Shown piece after piece: positions 7,856-18,018 of a stretch of 52,480 nt of DNA; positions within the stretch are counted from its first letter, which is position 1; each line of letters starts with the position of its first letter. The notes beneath the pieces were generated by a model that was given only the letters and a program-made list of their open reading frames with translations, searched no databases and was not told the origin of the DNA. The translations under genes were made by a program, and so were the position numbers. The DNA lies in NCBI GenBank assembly GCA_014804425.1, contig JAAUZV010000014.1, forward strand, positions 269,317 through 321,796, read 5' to 3'. This stretch comes from Lachnospiraceae bacterium (GTDB lineage Bacteria > Bacillota > Clostridia > Lachnospirales > Lachnospiraceae).

Positions 7856-8605
7856 CTAAGTCGTCTCTAAATGATACATGAGCCATGCCATGACAGTGAA
7901 GCCCGCCGTTTCCGTACGCAGGATACGCCTGCCCAATGTCACGGGCACGATACCCGCCGCTTTTGCCTGTTCGATCTCCGTCTCCTCAAAGCCGCCCTCC
8001 GGCCCGATCATGACCGCGATCTGTGAGCCCGGACGAATGCTGCCGATCAGCTCTCTTGTCCGTTCCATATCTGCGGCAAGCTCATAAGGGATCATTTTCA
8101 CATCCGCCCCTGCCGCTTCTTTCACCGCATCAGCAAAAGAAACAACGTGACTGACCTTCGGGATCAGCGCGCGCCTGCTCTGTTTTGCCGCCGCCTCCGC
8201 AATGGCATTCCAGCGTGCCAGCTTCGACGCCTCTTTCTTCGCATCCAGCTTCACGACGCAGCGCCCCGACGCCACGGGAATGATCTCATAAACACCGAGC
8301 TCCACCGCCTTCTGTATGATGAGCTCCATTTTATCCGCTTTCGGCAGCGCCTGAAACAGACGCACCCTTGCGGGCAGCTCCACGCCGTCCTCTTTGATAA
8401 AACGGAGCACACACTCGACCTGCTCCTGATCAAACGCGCGCACCTCACAGCGGTATTCCTTCCCGTCCACACCGTTGCTGACGGCAAGCTCCTCTCCCTG
8501 CCTGATGCGCAGCACGTTCACGATATGGTTCACATCCTCCCCCGTGATCACGATGCGGCGCCTCTCCACATCGATCTGCGACGGCTTCACAAAAAAATGA
8601 TACAT
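7856..8605 (-). CDS. rsmE: 16S rRNA m3U1498 methyltransferase RsmE
   Basis: A 249-residue SPOUT-class methyltransferase that N3-methylates U1498 in 16S rRNA. It begins MYHFFVKPSQ with an N-terminal PUA-like domain (VNHIVNVLRIRQG). The knotted SAM-binding core shows IGPEGGFEETE and LGRRILRTETA, both diagnostic of RsmE. The start at 8605 has AAGGAG six bases upstream; the frame is open to 8620. It is separated from prmA, its usual neighbour, by a 206-bp palindrome. Confidence 0.95.
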   Translation of the reverse strand: MYHFFVKPSQIDVERRRIVITGEDVNHIVNVLRIRQGEELAVSNGVDGKEYRCEVRAFDQEQVECVLRFIKEDGVELPARVRLFQALPKADKMELIIQKAVELGVYEIIPVASGRCVVKLDAKKEASKLARWNAIAEAAAKQSRRALIPKVSHVVSFADAVKEAAGADVKMIPYELAADMERTRELIGSIRPGSQIAVMIGPEGGFEETEIEQAKAAGIVPVTLGRRILRTETAGFTVMAWLMYHLETT

Positions 8606-8637
8606 AGATGTCTCCTTCAAACGTATCTTCGGATTTC

Positions 8638-8843
8638 AGGTCATTGCGAGACGCAGTCGATAATGCCTATGGTTGTACAAATATGCAAATCCATAAGCAG
8701 GACACTGTGAGACCGCCAGTACTTACATGCGGTATTTTCGCATGTTATGTACTGCTGCGGTCGAGCTGTAGCGAGAGCGTGCCTGCGTGGGATTGCATAT
8801 TTGTACAACCTCAAAATGAAATCTATGCGTTCCGCAATGACCT
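8638..8843. repeat. 206-bp nested palindromic element between prmA and rsmE
   Basis: Nearly the whole intergenic space is one giant imperfect hairpin centred near 8740. Outer arms are AGGTCATTGCGAGACGCA (8638-8655) and TGCGTTCCGCAATGACCT (8826-8843). The next layer is GGTTGTACAAATATGCAA (8671-8688) against TTGCATATTTGTACAACC (8793-8810). Innermost is ACATGCG/CGCATGT with a seven-base loop. No open reading frame of note lies inside. It lacks a transposase and could be a MITE-like or REP-like element; the right arm resembles the element at 6502-6577. A separate small palindrome (CCTAAATCAATTTAGG) overlaps its right end at 8841-8856. Confidence 0.75.
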
Positions 8844-8874
8844 AAATCAATTTAGGTGTCAAAAGCCTCCTATC

Positions 8875-9867
8875 TCACTTGCGCCGCCCGGTCACGCTCA
8901 CCCACTCGCCCTGATAGGTCACTTCCACGACCTCTAAGCCTGCCGCAAGCATCGCGTCCCGCACATCCTGTTCCTTGTGGTTCTCATTGATGATGCCCGA
9001 CGTGATATAATAACCGCCCGGCTTGATATACCGCGTGATCACGGGCGTCAGCGGTACGAGCACATCCGCTAAGATATTCGCGGTGACTATATCATACTGC
9101 TCATCGCCGACGCATTCCCGAAGCTTCTCATCGGTAATGAGATTCCCGATCAGCAGTTCAAACTTTGATGCGTCAATGCCGTTCGCCGAAAGATTTTCAT
9201 AAACCGCCTGCTCGGCGCATGGGTCAATATCCGTGCCGGTCACACGCTGCGCCCCATACATGAGCGCAATGATGCCAAGAATACCGCTTCCCGTACCGAC
9301 GTCTAAGAGCGCCGTCTCATTTGTCATATATTTTTTGATCTGGCAGATACAGAGCTGCGTCGTCTCATGCATGCCCGTTCCGAACGCCGTGCCGGGGTCG
9401 ATATGCAGGACTTTTCTGTCCCTATCCTCCGGTCCCACTGCTTCCCATGACGGGATCACAAGCAGATCGTCGATATAAAATTGATGGAAATACTGTTTCC
9501 AGTTATTGATCCAGTCGATGTCCTCCGTCTCGGACAATGAGATGGTTCCCTCGCCCAGCTCCAAAAAGCCGCGAAGCTCGTCCATCTCCTGCTCGATGCG
9601 AGAAAGAAGCTCCTGCTTCGTCGTCTTTTCCCCCGAAAGAAGAAGCAGACCGTCCTCATCCGTCTCCACAAAAAACGTCACATAGGCGATCCCGTCGTCT
9701 TCCGCTGTATCAGGAAGAATGTCCACGAACATCCGCTCCTTATCCGCTGCCGTCAAAGGAACCTTGTCCTCGATCTGCGCGCCCTCAAGCCCAATGTCAT
9801 AGAGCGTGCTGATCAAAATGTCCTCCGCCTCCGTCACCGTCTTGATCCTGAATGCCGTCCACTTCAT
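8875..9867 (-). CDS. prmA: Ribosomal protein L11 methyltransferase PrmA
   Basis: A 330-residue class I SAM methyltransferase that trimethylates ribosomal protein L11. The N-terminal substrate-binding domain is followed by a linker with DPGTAFGTGMHETTQLC, then the SAM motif LLDVGTGSGILGI and the acceptor motif TANILADVL. The length is slightly above the usual ~300, from an insertion in the N-terminal half. It heads a transcription unit prmA-rsmE-nifS-thiI, downstream of the dnaJ terminator, with a candidate promoter just upstream. Confidence 0.95.
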   Translation of the reverse strand: MKWTAFRIKTVTEAEDILISTLYDIGLEGAQIEDKVPLTAADKERMFVDILPDTAEDDGIAYVTFFVETDEDGLLLLSGEKTTKQELLSRIEQEMDELRGFLELGEGTISLSETEDIDWINNWKQYFHQFYIDDLLVIPSWEAVGPEDRDRKVLHIDPGTAFGTGMHETTQLCICQIKKYMTNETALLDVGTGSGILGIIALMYGAQRVTGTDIDPCAEQAVYENLSANGIDASKFELLIGNLITDEKLRECVGDEQYDIVTANILADVLVPLTPVITRYIKPGGYYITSGIINENHKEQDVRDAMLAAGLEVVEVTYQGEWVSVTGRRK

Positions 9868-9923
9868 CGCCGCATCCCTCCCGCTTTTTTTGCCGTCCGT
9901 TTTCCCGCAGACTGTTCTGTTAC

Positions 9924-9952
9924 AGTATATATGGATTTTTCATAAAAAACAA
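9924..9952 (-). promoter_or_regulatory. Candidate promoter for prmA
   Basis: On the minus strand TTGTTT (9947-9952) and TATACT (9924-9929) are 17 bases apart. The -35 box is weak and overlaps the end of the dnaJ terminator, so this is a tentative call. Confidence 0.45.
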
Positions 9953-9982
9953 GGGCGCAAACCCGAATTGTTCACGCCCCTT
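9944..9982 (-). terminator. Terminator after dnaJ
   Basis: On the minus strand AAGGGGCG pairs with CGCCCTT around a loop of about 20 bases, followed by GTTTTTT. It closes the hrcA-grpE-dnaK-dnaJ operon. Confidence 0.85.
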
Positions 9983-9994
9983 ACCATTACCTGA

Positions 9995-11173
9995 TCAGAA
10001 AAATTTCTTTTTCTTCTTTGTCTCTTTCTGCGTTTCCCCGCCCGCTTTCGTACCGGTTACGCGTTTGACCTCATTTAAGCTGTCGCCCGTCATGGAATCG
10101 AACTCCGTCAGCAGATCGCGCGCTTTTGCGGACAGCTTATCCGGCACCTGCACCACGAACGTGACATAATGGTTGCCTCGCTGCTCCTTATTATGGACGT
10201 TCGGCACACCCTTGCGTTTTAGGACAACGCGGGTATCTGTCTGGGTTCCCGGCTTGATCGTGTAGGCGATCCTGCTGTCAAGCGTATCGACAAGTACCTC
10301 ACCGCCAAGCGCGGCGATCGCGAATGAGATCGGTACGGTCGAATAAATATCCACACCGTCGCGCTGGAAGATCGGGTGACGCATCACCTGACATTCCACA
10401 AGCACATCTCCGCGCGGCCCGCCGTTCGTTCCCGGCTCTCCCATATCGGAAATGCGGAACGCCTGCCCGTTATCAATTCCCGCCGGAATGATCGCCATGA
10501 TCTTTTTGCGGATGGAATGATAACCTGAGCCGTGGCAGTCGGGACATTTGTCCTTAATGACTTTTCCCGTTCCGTTACAATCGGGACATGCCTGCACATT
10601 CCTGACCGTTCCGAAAAAGCTGTTCTGTGTGTAAACAATCTGTCCGGAGCCCTTACATTTATCACAGGTGACAGGACCGCTTCCCGGCTTCGCACCGCTT
10701 CCGTGACAGGTCTTGCACTCTTCCTTGTACGGTATCTCGATCTCTTTTTCCGCGCCGAACACCGCTTCCACAAAGCTGATGCGGATGCTCGTTCTCACAT
10801 TGCGTCCGCGCATCGGTCCGTTGCCCGATCTTCCCGAACGCCGTCCACCGCCGAACAGATCGCCGAAAATATCTCCGAATATATCGCCGAAATCCGCGCC
10901 GCTGAAGTCAAAGCCGCCGAAGCCGCCTCCGCCCGCGCCGCCCTCAAACGCCGCATGCCCGAATTGATCATACTGTCTGCGCTTTTCCGGATCGCTTAAG
11001 ACTGCATAAGCCTCGGACGCTTCCTTGAACTTCTTTTCCGCCTCTTTGTCACCCGGATTCATATCGGGATGATACTTTTTGGCGAGTACACGATATGCTT
11101 TTTTGATCTCTGCTTCATCGGCATTCTTGCCGACTCCAAGCACCTCGTAATAATCCCGTTTCTGTTCTGCCAT
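9995..11173 (-). CDS. dnaJ: Chaperone protein DnaJ
   Basis: A 392-residue type I DnaJ (Hsp40), the co-chaperone that delivers clients to DnaK and stimulates its ATPase. The order is a J domain with the HPD motif ([10 protein letters not shown]), a Gly/Phe-rich linker around residues 75-120, four CxxCxGxG zinc repeats ([32 protein letters not shown]), and the C-terminal client-binding domains. All elements are intact. It starts five bases after the dnaK stop, the last gene of the CIRCE-controlled operon. Confidence 0.97.
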   Translation of the reverse strand: MAEQKRDYYEVLGVGKNADEAEIKKAYRVLAKKYHPDMNPGDKEAEKKFKEASEAYAVLSDPEKRRQYDQFGHAAFEGGAGGGGFGGFDFSGADFGDIFGDIFGDLFGGGRRSGRSGNGPMRGRNVRTSIRISFVEAVFGAEKEIEIPYKEECKTCHGSGAKPGSGPVTCDKCKGSGQIVYTQNSFFGTVRNVQACPDCNGTGKVIKDKCPDCHGSGYHSIRKKIMAIIPAGIDNGQAFRISDMGEPGTNGGPRGDVLVECQVMRHPIFQRDGVDIYSTVPISFAIAALGGEVLVDTLDSRIAYTIKPGTQTDTRVVLKRKGVPNVHNKEQRGNHYVTFVVQVPDKLSAKARDLLTEFDSMTGDSLNEVKRVTGTKAGGETQKETKKKKKFF

Positions 11174-11178
11174 ATGTG

Positions 11179-13068
<1,890 letters not shown>

Positions 13069-13196
13069 TCAAATACGATCTGAAATTTCTTTGTTTTCTG
13101 TCTATAAAAATCCGTTTCCGGCTTTTTACACGATCCGTCCTGTCACAATTCCGCCCGATTGCACCCCGGCGATTCTGCGTCAGCTTCATTACCCCT

Positions 13197-13961
13197 CTAC
13201 GGCACGACCGCCACCATACTGTGTCTGACAACGGTGTCGCGGTAAGTATAGCCCTTCTGCAGCTCCTGCGCGATCATGCCGGACTCATACTCCTCACTCT
13301 CCACCTGCATGACTGCGTTATGGAAATCAGGATTAAATTCCTTGCCGACTGCCTCGATCGGCCGCACCTCCAGTTTTTCCAATTCATTGATCAGCTGCTT
13401 ATAAACCATGCTCATGCCTTCGGCGAACGGGCTGGACTTTTCTTCCTCCGAAACGCTTGCCAGACCGCGTTCAAAATTATCAACGACCGGCAGGATTTTT
13501 TCGATGACGCTTTTTGCGCCGGTCTCAAACATCGCCGTTTTTTCTTTTTCCGTCCTCTTGCGGAAATTTTCAAATTCCGCCATCTGACGTCTGACGCGAT
13601 CCTCCAGTTCTTCTATCTTTTCCTGCTGTTTATCCTTTTTATCCGCCTTCTTATTCTTCTTAAAGAATTTGCCTTCTTTTTCTTTTGGCGCATCTGCATG
13701 AGAGGCATCCTCACCGTCCGCCGCAGACTCTCCGCTTACAGTCTGCTCTGTATCCGCCGATGTCTCATCAGCGCTTTCGGACTGCTCCTCATCCACAGCC
13801 TCCTCGTCGTCTACGCCGGGTTCCATATCCGCTGATGCCTCGTCAGCGCTTTGTTCGTCGTATGCCTCGCCGTCGCTTTCCGTTACCGCCTTGGCATCCT
13901 CCGATGCCTGCGCATCTGCAGTCTGCTCCTCTTTGATCCTGTCATCCTTCTTCTCTGACAT
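13197..13961 (-). CDS. grpE: Nucleotide exchange factor GrpE with long acidic N-terminus
   Basis: A 254-residue GrpE, the ADP-release factor of DnaK. The conserved coiled coil (EELEDRVRRQMAEFENFRKR) and the C-terminal beta domain (VGKEFNPDFHNAVMQVE, ending DTVVRHSMVAVV) are normal. Before them sit about 95 residues rich in Glu, Asp, Ala and Ser, then a Lys-rich stretch (KFFKKNKKADKKDK). This makes the protein some 50-60 residues longer than usual. The second of two close ATGs (13961) is preferred: AAAGGAG is nine bases upstream of it but abuts the first at 13970. The acidic tail is probably disordered. Confidence 0.95.
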   Translation of the reverse strand: MSEKKDDRIKEEQTADAQASEDAKAVTESDGEAYDEQSADEASADMEPGVDDEEAVDEEQSESADETSADTEQTVSGESAADGEDASHADAPKEKEGKFFKKNKKADKKDKQQEKIEELEDRVRRQMAEFENFRKRTEKEKTAMFETGAKSVIEKILPVVDNFERGLASVSEEEKSSPFAEGMSMVYKQLINELEKLEVRPIEAVGKEFNPDFHNAVMQVESEEYESGMIAQELQKGYTYRDTVVRHSMVAVVP

Positions 13962-13975
13962 GGGACTCATCTCCT

Positions 13976-15016
13976 TTATTGCTTTTTCTTATATATTTCT
14001 TCCAGCTGCGTCATCACCGTCTTCAGGCTGCCGACCGCTTTCTCATAATCCATGCGCTTCGGACCGATGATGCCGATCGTTCCTTTCATGCCCTCGCCCA
14101 GCTCATAGGTCGCCGTCACGACGCTGCAGTCCCTCATATGCTGCACGGGCGTCTCATCTCCGATATAAACCTTGATGCCCGTATTCTCGTCGTCCGAGAG
14201 CGTTTCCTGCACGATCTGGGTCAGCTCCTGCTTTTCCTCGAACGTCGTGATCAGCTCGCTGGCGCGCTTCTGATCGGCAAGCTCCGGATACCGGAAAATA
14301 TTATTGGCGCCGCTTGTATAAATCTCAAGATCCTCATCTGACGTGATCGCACCCGCGACCGCATCGATCACATCGCCCACAATGCCGCTGTGAATCCCCG
14401 CCTGCTGCTTCATGGCAGAGATCATACCTAAACTGATCTCATTGACGGAAAGCCCGCCAAGCTGTGTATTCAAAAGAATATTGAGCTTTAAGACGGTTTC
14501 ATCGGAAAGCTCTTCTTCCACCGAGAACATTTCATTCTTAATGACATTACCCTCAACCACGATCACGGCCAAGAGCTGCCCCGCATCCACCTTCGTCAAC
14601 TGAATGAACTTTAACTTATTCCCAACGATCTGCGGCGCGGAGATCATGGCAGCGTAATTGGTATTCGTGGCAAGCACCCTCGCTGCCTGCTGCAAAAGCC
14701 GCTCCATCTTTTCTTCTTTTTCAAGAAGCATCTCTTTCATCTCATTGACTTCGCGTTCCTTGTCCGCCATCATGTGATCCACATACAGGCGATACCCCTT
14801 ATCAGACGGAATCCGCCCCGCCGAGGTATGGGGCTGCAAGATGTATCCCAGCTCCTCTAGATCCGCCATCTCATTGCGGATGGTCGCCGAGCTCAGATTC
14901 AAGTCGGTATATTTGGAAATCGTTCTGCTTCCGACCGGCTCTCCCGTCTCAAGATAATTGCGGATGATCGCCTGCAGAATTTTCATTTTTCTTTCATCCA
15001 GTACTGCCTGCCCCAA
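13976..15016 (-). CDS. hrcA: Heat-inducible transcription repressor HrcA
   Basis: A 346-residue HrcA, which binds CIRCE and represses class I heat-shock genes until GroEL is titrated away. The N-terminal winged helix shows DERKMKILQAIIRNYLETG and SSATIRNEMADLEELGY, followed by HTSAGRIPSDKGYRLYVD; the GAF-like domain is complete. The start codon is TTG at 15014-15016, chosen because AAGGTGG lies six bases upstream and the sequence aligns with the family start. It is the first gene of the operon and sits directly downstream of the CIRCE element, so it is self-regulated. Confidence 0.97.
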   Translation of the reverse strand: MGQAVLDERKMKILQAIIRNYLETGEPVGSRTISKYTDLNLSSATIRNEMADLEELGYILQPHTSAGRIPSDKGYRLYVDHMMADKEREVNEMKEMLLEKEEKMERLLQQAARVLATNTNYAAMISAPQIVGNKLKFIQLTKVDAGQLLAVIVVEGNVIKNEMFSVEEELSDETVLKLNILLNTQLGGLSVNEISLGMISAMKQQAGIHSGIVGDVIDAVAGAITSDEDLEIYTSGANNIFRYPELADQKRASELITTFEEKQELTQIVQETLSDDENTGIKVYIGDETPVQHMRDCSVVTATYELGEGMKGTIGIIGPKRMDYEKAVGSLKTVMTQLEEIYKKKQ

Positions 15017-15040
15017 CCGTAACCACCTTCCCTTTTCCTG

Positions 15041-15067
15041 TTAGCACTCATTTCGATAGAGTGCTAA
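15041..15067. promoter_or_regulatory. CIRCE operator (HrcA binding site)
   Basis: TTAGCACTC, nine bases, GAGTGCTAA: a perfect match to the CIRCE consensus. It lies between the -10 box and the ribosome binding site of hrcA, so HrcA would repress the entire hrcA-grpE-dnaK-dnaJ operon. Confidence 0.98.
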
Positions 15068-15080
15068 TATCTTCATACAT

Positions 15081-15109
15081 AAGTTATCACTTACCCTCTA
15101 TATTGTCAA
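15081..15109 (-). promoter_or_regulatory. Sigma-A promoter of the hrcA operon
   Basis: On the minus strand a perfect TTGACA (15104-15109) and TAACTT (15081-15086) are separated by 17 bases. The CIRCE element begins about 13 bases downstream of the -10 box, the usual position. Confidence 0.85.
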
Positions 15110-15143
15110 CTCATTTTTGAAAAAATAATAATAAAAAATACAT

Positions 15144-15185
15144 AAAAAAATACACCGCCGATACCAGCCGGTACCACGGTGTATT
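15144..15185 (-). terminator. Terminator after the DUF6465 gene
   Basis: On the minus strand AATACACCG and CGGTGTATT pair as a 9-bp stem around 19 bases, followed by seven T residues. It ends the DUF6465 transcript upstream of the hrcA promoter. Confidence 0.88.
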
Positions 15186-15256
15186 GATTTTATTCCTTTG
15201 TTTTAAGAAATGTGCCGAATCACACTCTCTGTTTGAACGGATTCCCCCGCAATCTC

Positions 15257-15676
15257 TTACAGACCAAAATTGCCCGTTACATCGCCGTTGATCACATAAT
15301 AAACTGCCATGTCAGCCGGCTTTACATAGAGCTCTACGGACTTGAAATCCTTAATGTCTCTGCCGAGATCATATACCCAGACATCCTTTGCGCTCTGAAC
15401 CAGAGAATCTTCCGTAAGAGAACGTCCGTCAACCTCTATCGTGATGGTGTTCTTTGCTCTTCTCTTTACGGTCTCCTTCTTCTCCGCTGCCACCTTCTTT
15501 GCTGCAGGCGCTTTCTTCTCTGTTGTCTTCTTCGTCTTGGAACCCGGCTTCCGTCCCGGTTTCTTCTTTACAACAGGTGCCTCATCCTTTACTGCTGCGG
15601 GTGCTGCTGCCTCTGCCTTTACAACTACATCCTTTTCTGCTGCCTTTTCAGTGACAGGCTTCTTTGTCTCAGCCAT
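15257..15676 (-). CDS. DUF6465 family protein with Lys/Ala-rich tail
   Basis: A 139-residue protein typical of Lachnospiraceae. The first 80 or so residues are Lys-, Ala-, Glu- and Pro-rich, with an AT-hook-like stretch KKKPGRKPGSKTKK; the last 60 form a compact domain (ITIEVDGRSLTEDSLV, ending INGDVTGNFGL) that matches what I know as DUF6465. The start at 15676 has AAAGGAGG four bases upstream. It is monocistronic with its own promoter and terminator. The basic tail suggests nucleic acid binding, but this is only composition; no function is established. Confidence 0.85.
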   Translation of the reverse strand: MAETKKPVTEKAAEKDVVVKAEAAAPAAVKDEAPVVKKKPGRKPGSKTKKTTEKKAPAAKKVAAEKKETVKRRAKNTITIEVDGRSLTEDSLVQSAKDVWVYDLGRDIKDFKSVELYVKPADMAVYYVINGDVTGNFGL

Positions 15677-15786
15677 ACTTCCTCCTTTACACATGCACTG
15701 TGCTTCCTTATCTTTTCTAACTTGCTACCTCATTGCCGAACGTTTCACGCTGGTAACAAAGCATTTGCTATGATTCATACAGTTGC

Positions 15787-15815
15787 ACTGTATCGCATAT
15801 GAAGCAAAAAGTCAA
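15787..15815 (-). promoter_or_regulatory. Promoter for the DUF6465 gene
   Basis: On the minus strand TTGACT (15810-15815) and TACAGT (15787-15792) are 17 bases apart. A short ATACGCA/TGCGT inverted repeat just upstream (about 15819-15843) may be a weak uppP terminator. The leader of about 110 bases to the ATG holds no motif I recognise. Confidence 0.75.
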
Positions 15816-15906
15816 ACAAAATACGCAACTTTCGTGCGTTTGTATATTTTTAGCCTTAGTTTTTCCAGATTTTTCATAATTATGCACAAAGAATTTGCCT
15901 GAAAAC

Positions 15907-16734
15907 TTACCTGAAAATCAGGAAGAAAAGCAGCACCAGCGCGCCAAGCGCGATCCGATAGTAGCCAAAAACCTTAAAATCATGCTTTTTAATATAGTCC
16001 ATCAGGAACTTCAGCACGAAAAGCGAAACGACAAACGCGACAAGCATTCCGGTCAGAAGAATCCATACCTCCTGCCCCGTAAATGCAAACCCGTACTTTA
16101 CAAGCTTCAGCAGACTTGCGCCGAGCATCACCGGAATCGCCAGAAAGAACGTAAACTCCGCCGCCACGGTTCTTGACACCCCGATCATAAGTGCGCCGAC
16201 TATGGTCGCCCCCGAACGGGACGTCCCCGGAAACACCGCGGCGATCAACTGAAACAGTCCGATAATAAACGCCGTCTTATAGGTCATCTGCCGCAGGCTC
16301 GTCACGACCGGGCGCACCCCGCGGTTCCGGTTTTCCACCACGATAAATGCGACGCCGAACACGATGAGCGAGAGTGCGACCACAACATAATTATAAAGGT
16401 ACTTTTCCAACACATCGTCAAACAACAGTCCGACAACCGCTGCGGGAATACAGGCTGCCACGATCTGAAACCACATGATAAAAATATCTTTTTTTATGAC
16501 GGGCTGCGTCCTGTCCTTCCACTGAAAGGGCCATATTTTCTGCCAAAAAAGCACAACCACCGCCATGATGGCTCCAAGCTGGATCACCACCTCAAACATG
16601 CTGTAAAATTCATCGGATACCCCAAGCGGCAACAGCTCATTTAATAAGATCATATGTCCCGTGCTGCTGATGGGAAGCCACTCCGTGATGCCCTCCACGA
16701 TGCCGAATAAGATTGCTTTCAGGATTTCAAGCAT
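15907..16734 (-). CDS. uppP: Undecaprenyl-diphosphatase UppP (BacA)
   Basis: A 275-residue polytopic membrane protein that dephosphorylates undecaprenyl diphosphate to recycle the lipid carrier for peptidoglycan and other polymers; overexpression gives bacitracin resistance. The two family motifs are present: GIVEGITEWLPISSTGHM near the N-terminus and AAVFPGTSRSGATI in the middle. Several hydrophobic helices fill the rest and the length is typical. It lies 29 bp downstream of an aminotransferase gene and may share its transcript, though no functional link is obvious. Confidence 0.96.
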   Translation of the reverse strand: MLEILKAILFGIVEGITEWLPISSTGHMILLNELLPLGVSDEFYSMFEVVIQLGAIMAVVVLFWQKIWPFQWKDRTQPVIKKDIFIMWFQIVAACIPAAVVGLLFDDVLEKYLYNYVVVALSLIVFGVAFIVVENRNRGVRPVVTSLRQMTYKTAFIIGLFQLIAAVFPGTSRSGATIVGALMIGVSRTVAAEFTFFLAIPVMLGASLLKLVKYGFAFTGQEVWILLTGMLVAFVVSLFVLKFLMDYIKKHDFKVFGYYRIALGALVLLFFLIFR

Positions 16735-16763
16735 AGCCGCTCCTTTCGATGGGTTGCTGACGA

Positions 16764-17951
16764 TTATTTATATTCTTCGCGCACAAAGCGTCTGAGCGCG
16801 TCAAGGGAACGCTCCACCTTCTCCGTGTCGATGCAGTATGCCATGCGGAAATAACCCGGGCAGCCAAAGCTGTCCCCCGGCACAAGGATGAGATCATACT
16901 TCTTTGCTTTTTCGCAGAAAGAAACAGCATTCTCTTCAAGCGCTTTTGGGAAAATATAAAACGTTCCCGCGGGGCGCACAACGGTAAATCCAAGCGAGAC
17001 AAGCTCGTCATACAGTATATTCCGATTGGTTTCATAGACGGACAGATCCGCCACGGCGTCCAGATTTTTAGCGACCGCGAGCTGCACCATCGCTGTCGGG
17101 CAGTTATGACCGATTCCGCGCGAAATCTGCCCGCACATCTGAATCATCAACTCTGCGTCCGGACAGGCGGGATGAACCGCCACATAACCGATCCGGTCTC
17201 CCGGCACGGATAAAGATTTCGACCAGGAATAACAGGTGATCGTATTCTCATAATAATTGGCGGGATAGGGAACGCTCTTGCCGTCAAACGCGATTTCCCG
17301 ATACGGCTCGTCGGAGATCAGATAAATCTCATGTCCGTATTCCTCCTGCTTTTCATGCAGATATGCGGAAAGACGCTGCAGCGTCCGGGCCGAATAGACC
17401 ACGCCCGAAGGATTATTCGGCGTATTGATGAGCACCGCCATGACCCGCTCATTCATCATGGCGTCAAACGCCTCAAAATGAATCTGAAAATCCTCTGTAT
17501 GCGCAGGGACGACGCGCAGGCACGCACCGCTTAAATCCACATACGGATGGTATTCCGGGAAAAAAGGAGCAAACGTCAAAATCTCATCTCCGGGCGACGT
17601 CACCAGACGGACCGCATGCGCGATCGCACCTGCAGCGCCGCTCACCATAAAGATATGCTCTTTTTGGTAATTCATGCCAAAACGCCGGTTTAAGTTTTCC
17701 GCAACCGCCTCTCTGACGGCAGGGATCGTCAGCGTCGGGCTGTAACCGTGCAGCGCCATCGAATTTTCGTCGCGCAGCATGGCGATCAGCGTATCCGTAT
17801 AGGACTGCGGCACTTCGACCGAAGGATTTCCCAGACTGTAATCAAAGACATTTTCATAACCGATCTGCTTTCCCCGCTCCGTGGCATATTCCGAAAGGCT
17901 GCGGATCACAGACTTTGCCGATAACATTTCCTGATATTTTTTTGCAAGCAT
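16764..17951 (-). CDS. Class I/II PLP-dependent aminotransferase
   Basis: A 395-residue fold-type I aminotransferase, AspC/AraT-like. Visible landmarks are FDYSLGNPSVEVP near the N-terminus, LINTPNNPSGVVY, YLISDEPYREIAFDG with the PLP-contacting Asp and Tyr, and the Schiff-base lysine in YSWSKSLSVPGDRIGY. The C-terminal FRMAYCI replaces the more usual RIALA and keeps the carboxylate-binding Arg. Substrate cannot be read from sequence; aspartate, aromatic amino acids or methionine are all possible. It follows the GH1-ManA gene by 67 bp but looks unrelated to mannan use. Confidence 0.9.
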   Translation of the reverse strand: MLAKKYQEMLSAKSVIRSLSEYATERGKQIGYENVFDYSLGNPSVEVPQSYTDTLIAMLRDENSMALHGYSPTLTIPAVREAVAENLNRRFGMNYQKEHIFMVSGAAGAIAHAVRLVTSPGDEILTFAPFFPEYHPYVDLSGACLRVVPAHTEDFQIHFEAFDAMMNERVMAVLINTPNNPSGVVYSARTLQRLSAYLHEKQEEYGHEIYLISDEPYREIAFDGKSVPYPANYYENTITCYSWSKSLSVPGDRIGYVAVHPACPDAELMIQMCGQISRGIGHNCPTAMVQLAVAKNLDAVADLSVYETNRNILYDELVSLGFTVVRPAGTFYIFPKALEENAVSFCEKAKKYDLILVPGDSFGCPGYFRMAYCIDTEKVERSLDALRRFVREEYK

Positions 17952-18018
17952 CTTGATTCCTTTCCACTTTCACTGGCATTAAGCGAAATGAGATTTAGAT
18001 ATTTATAAGGAAACTTTC

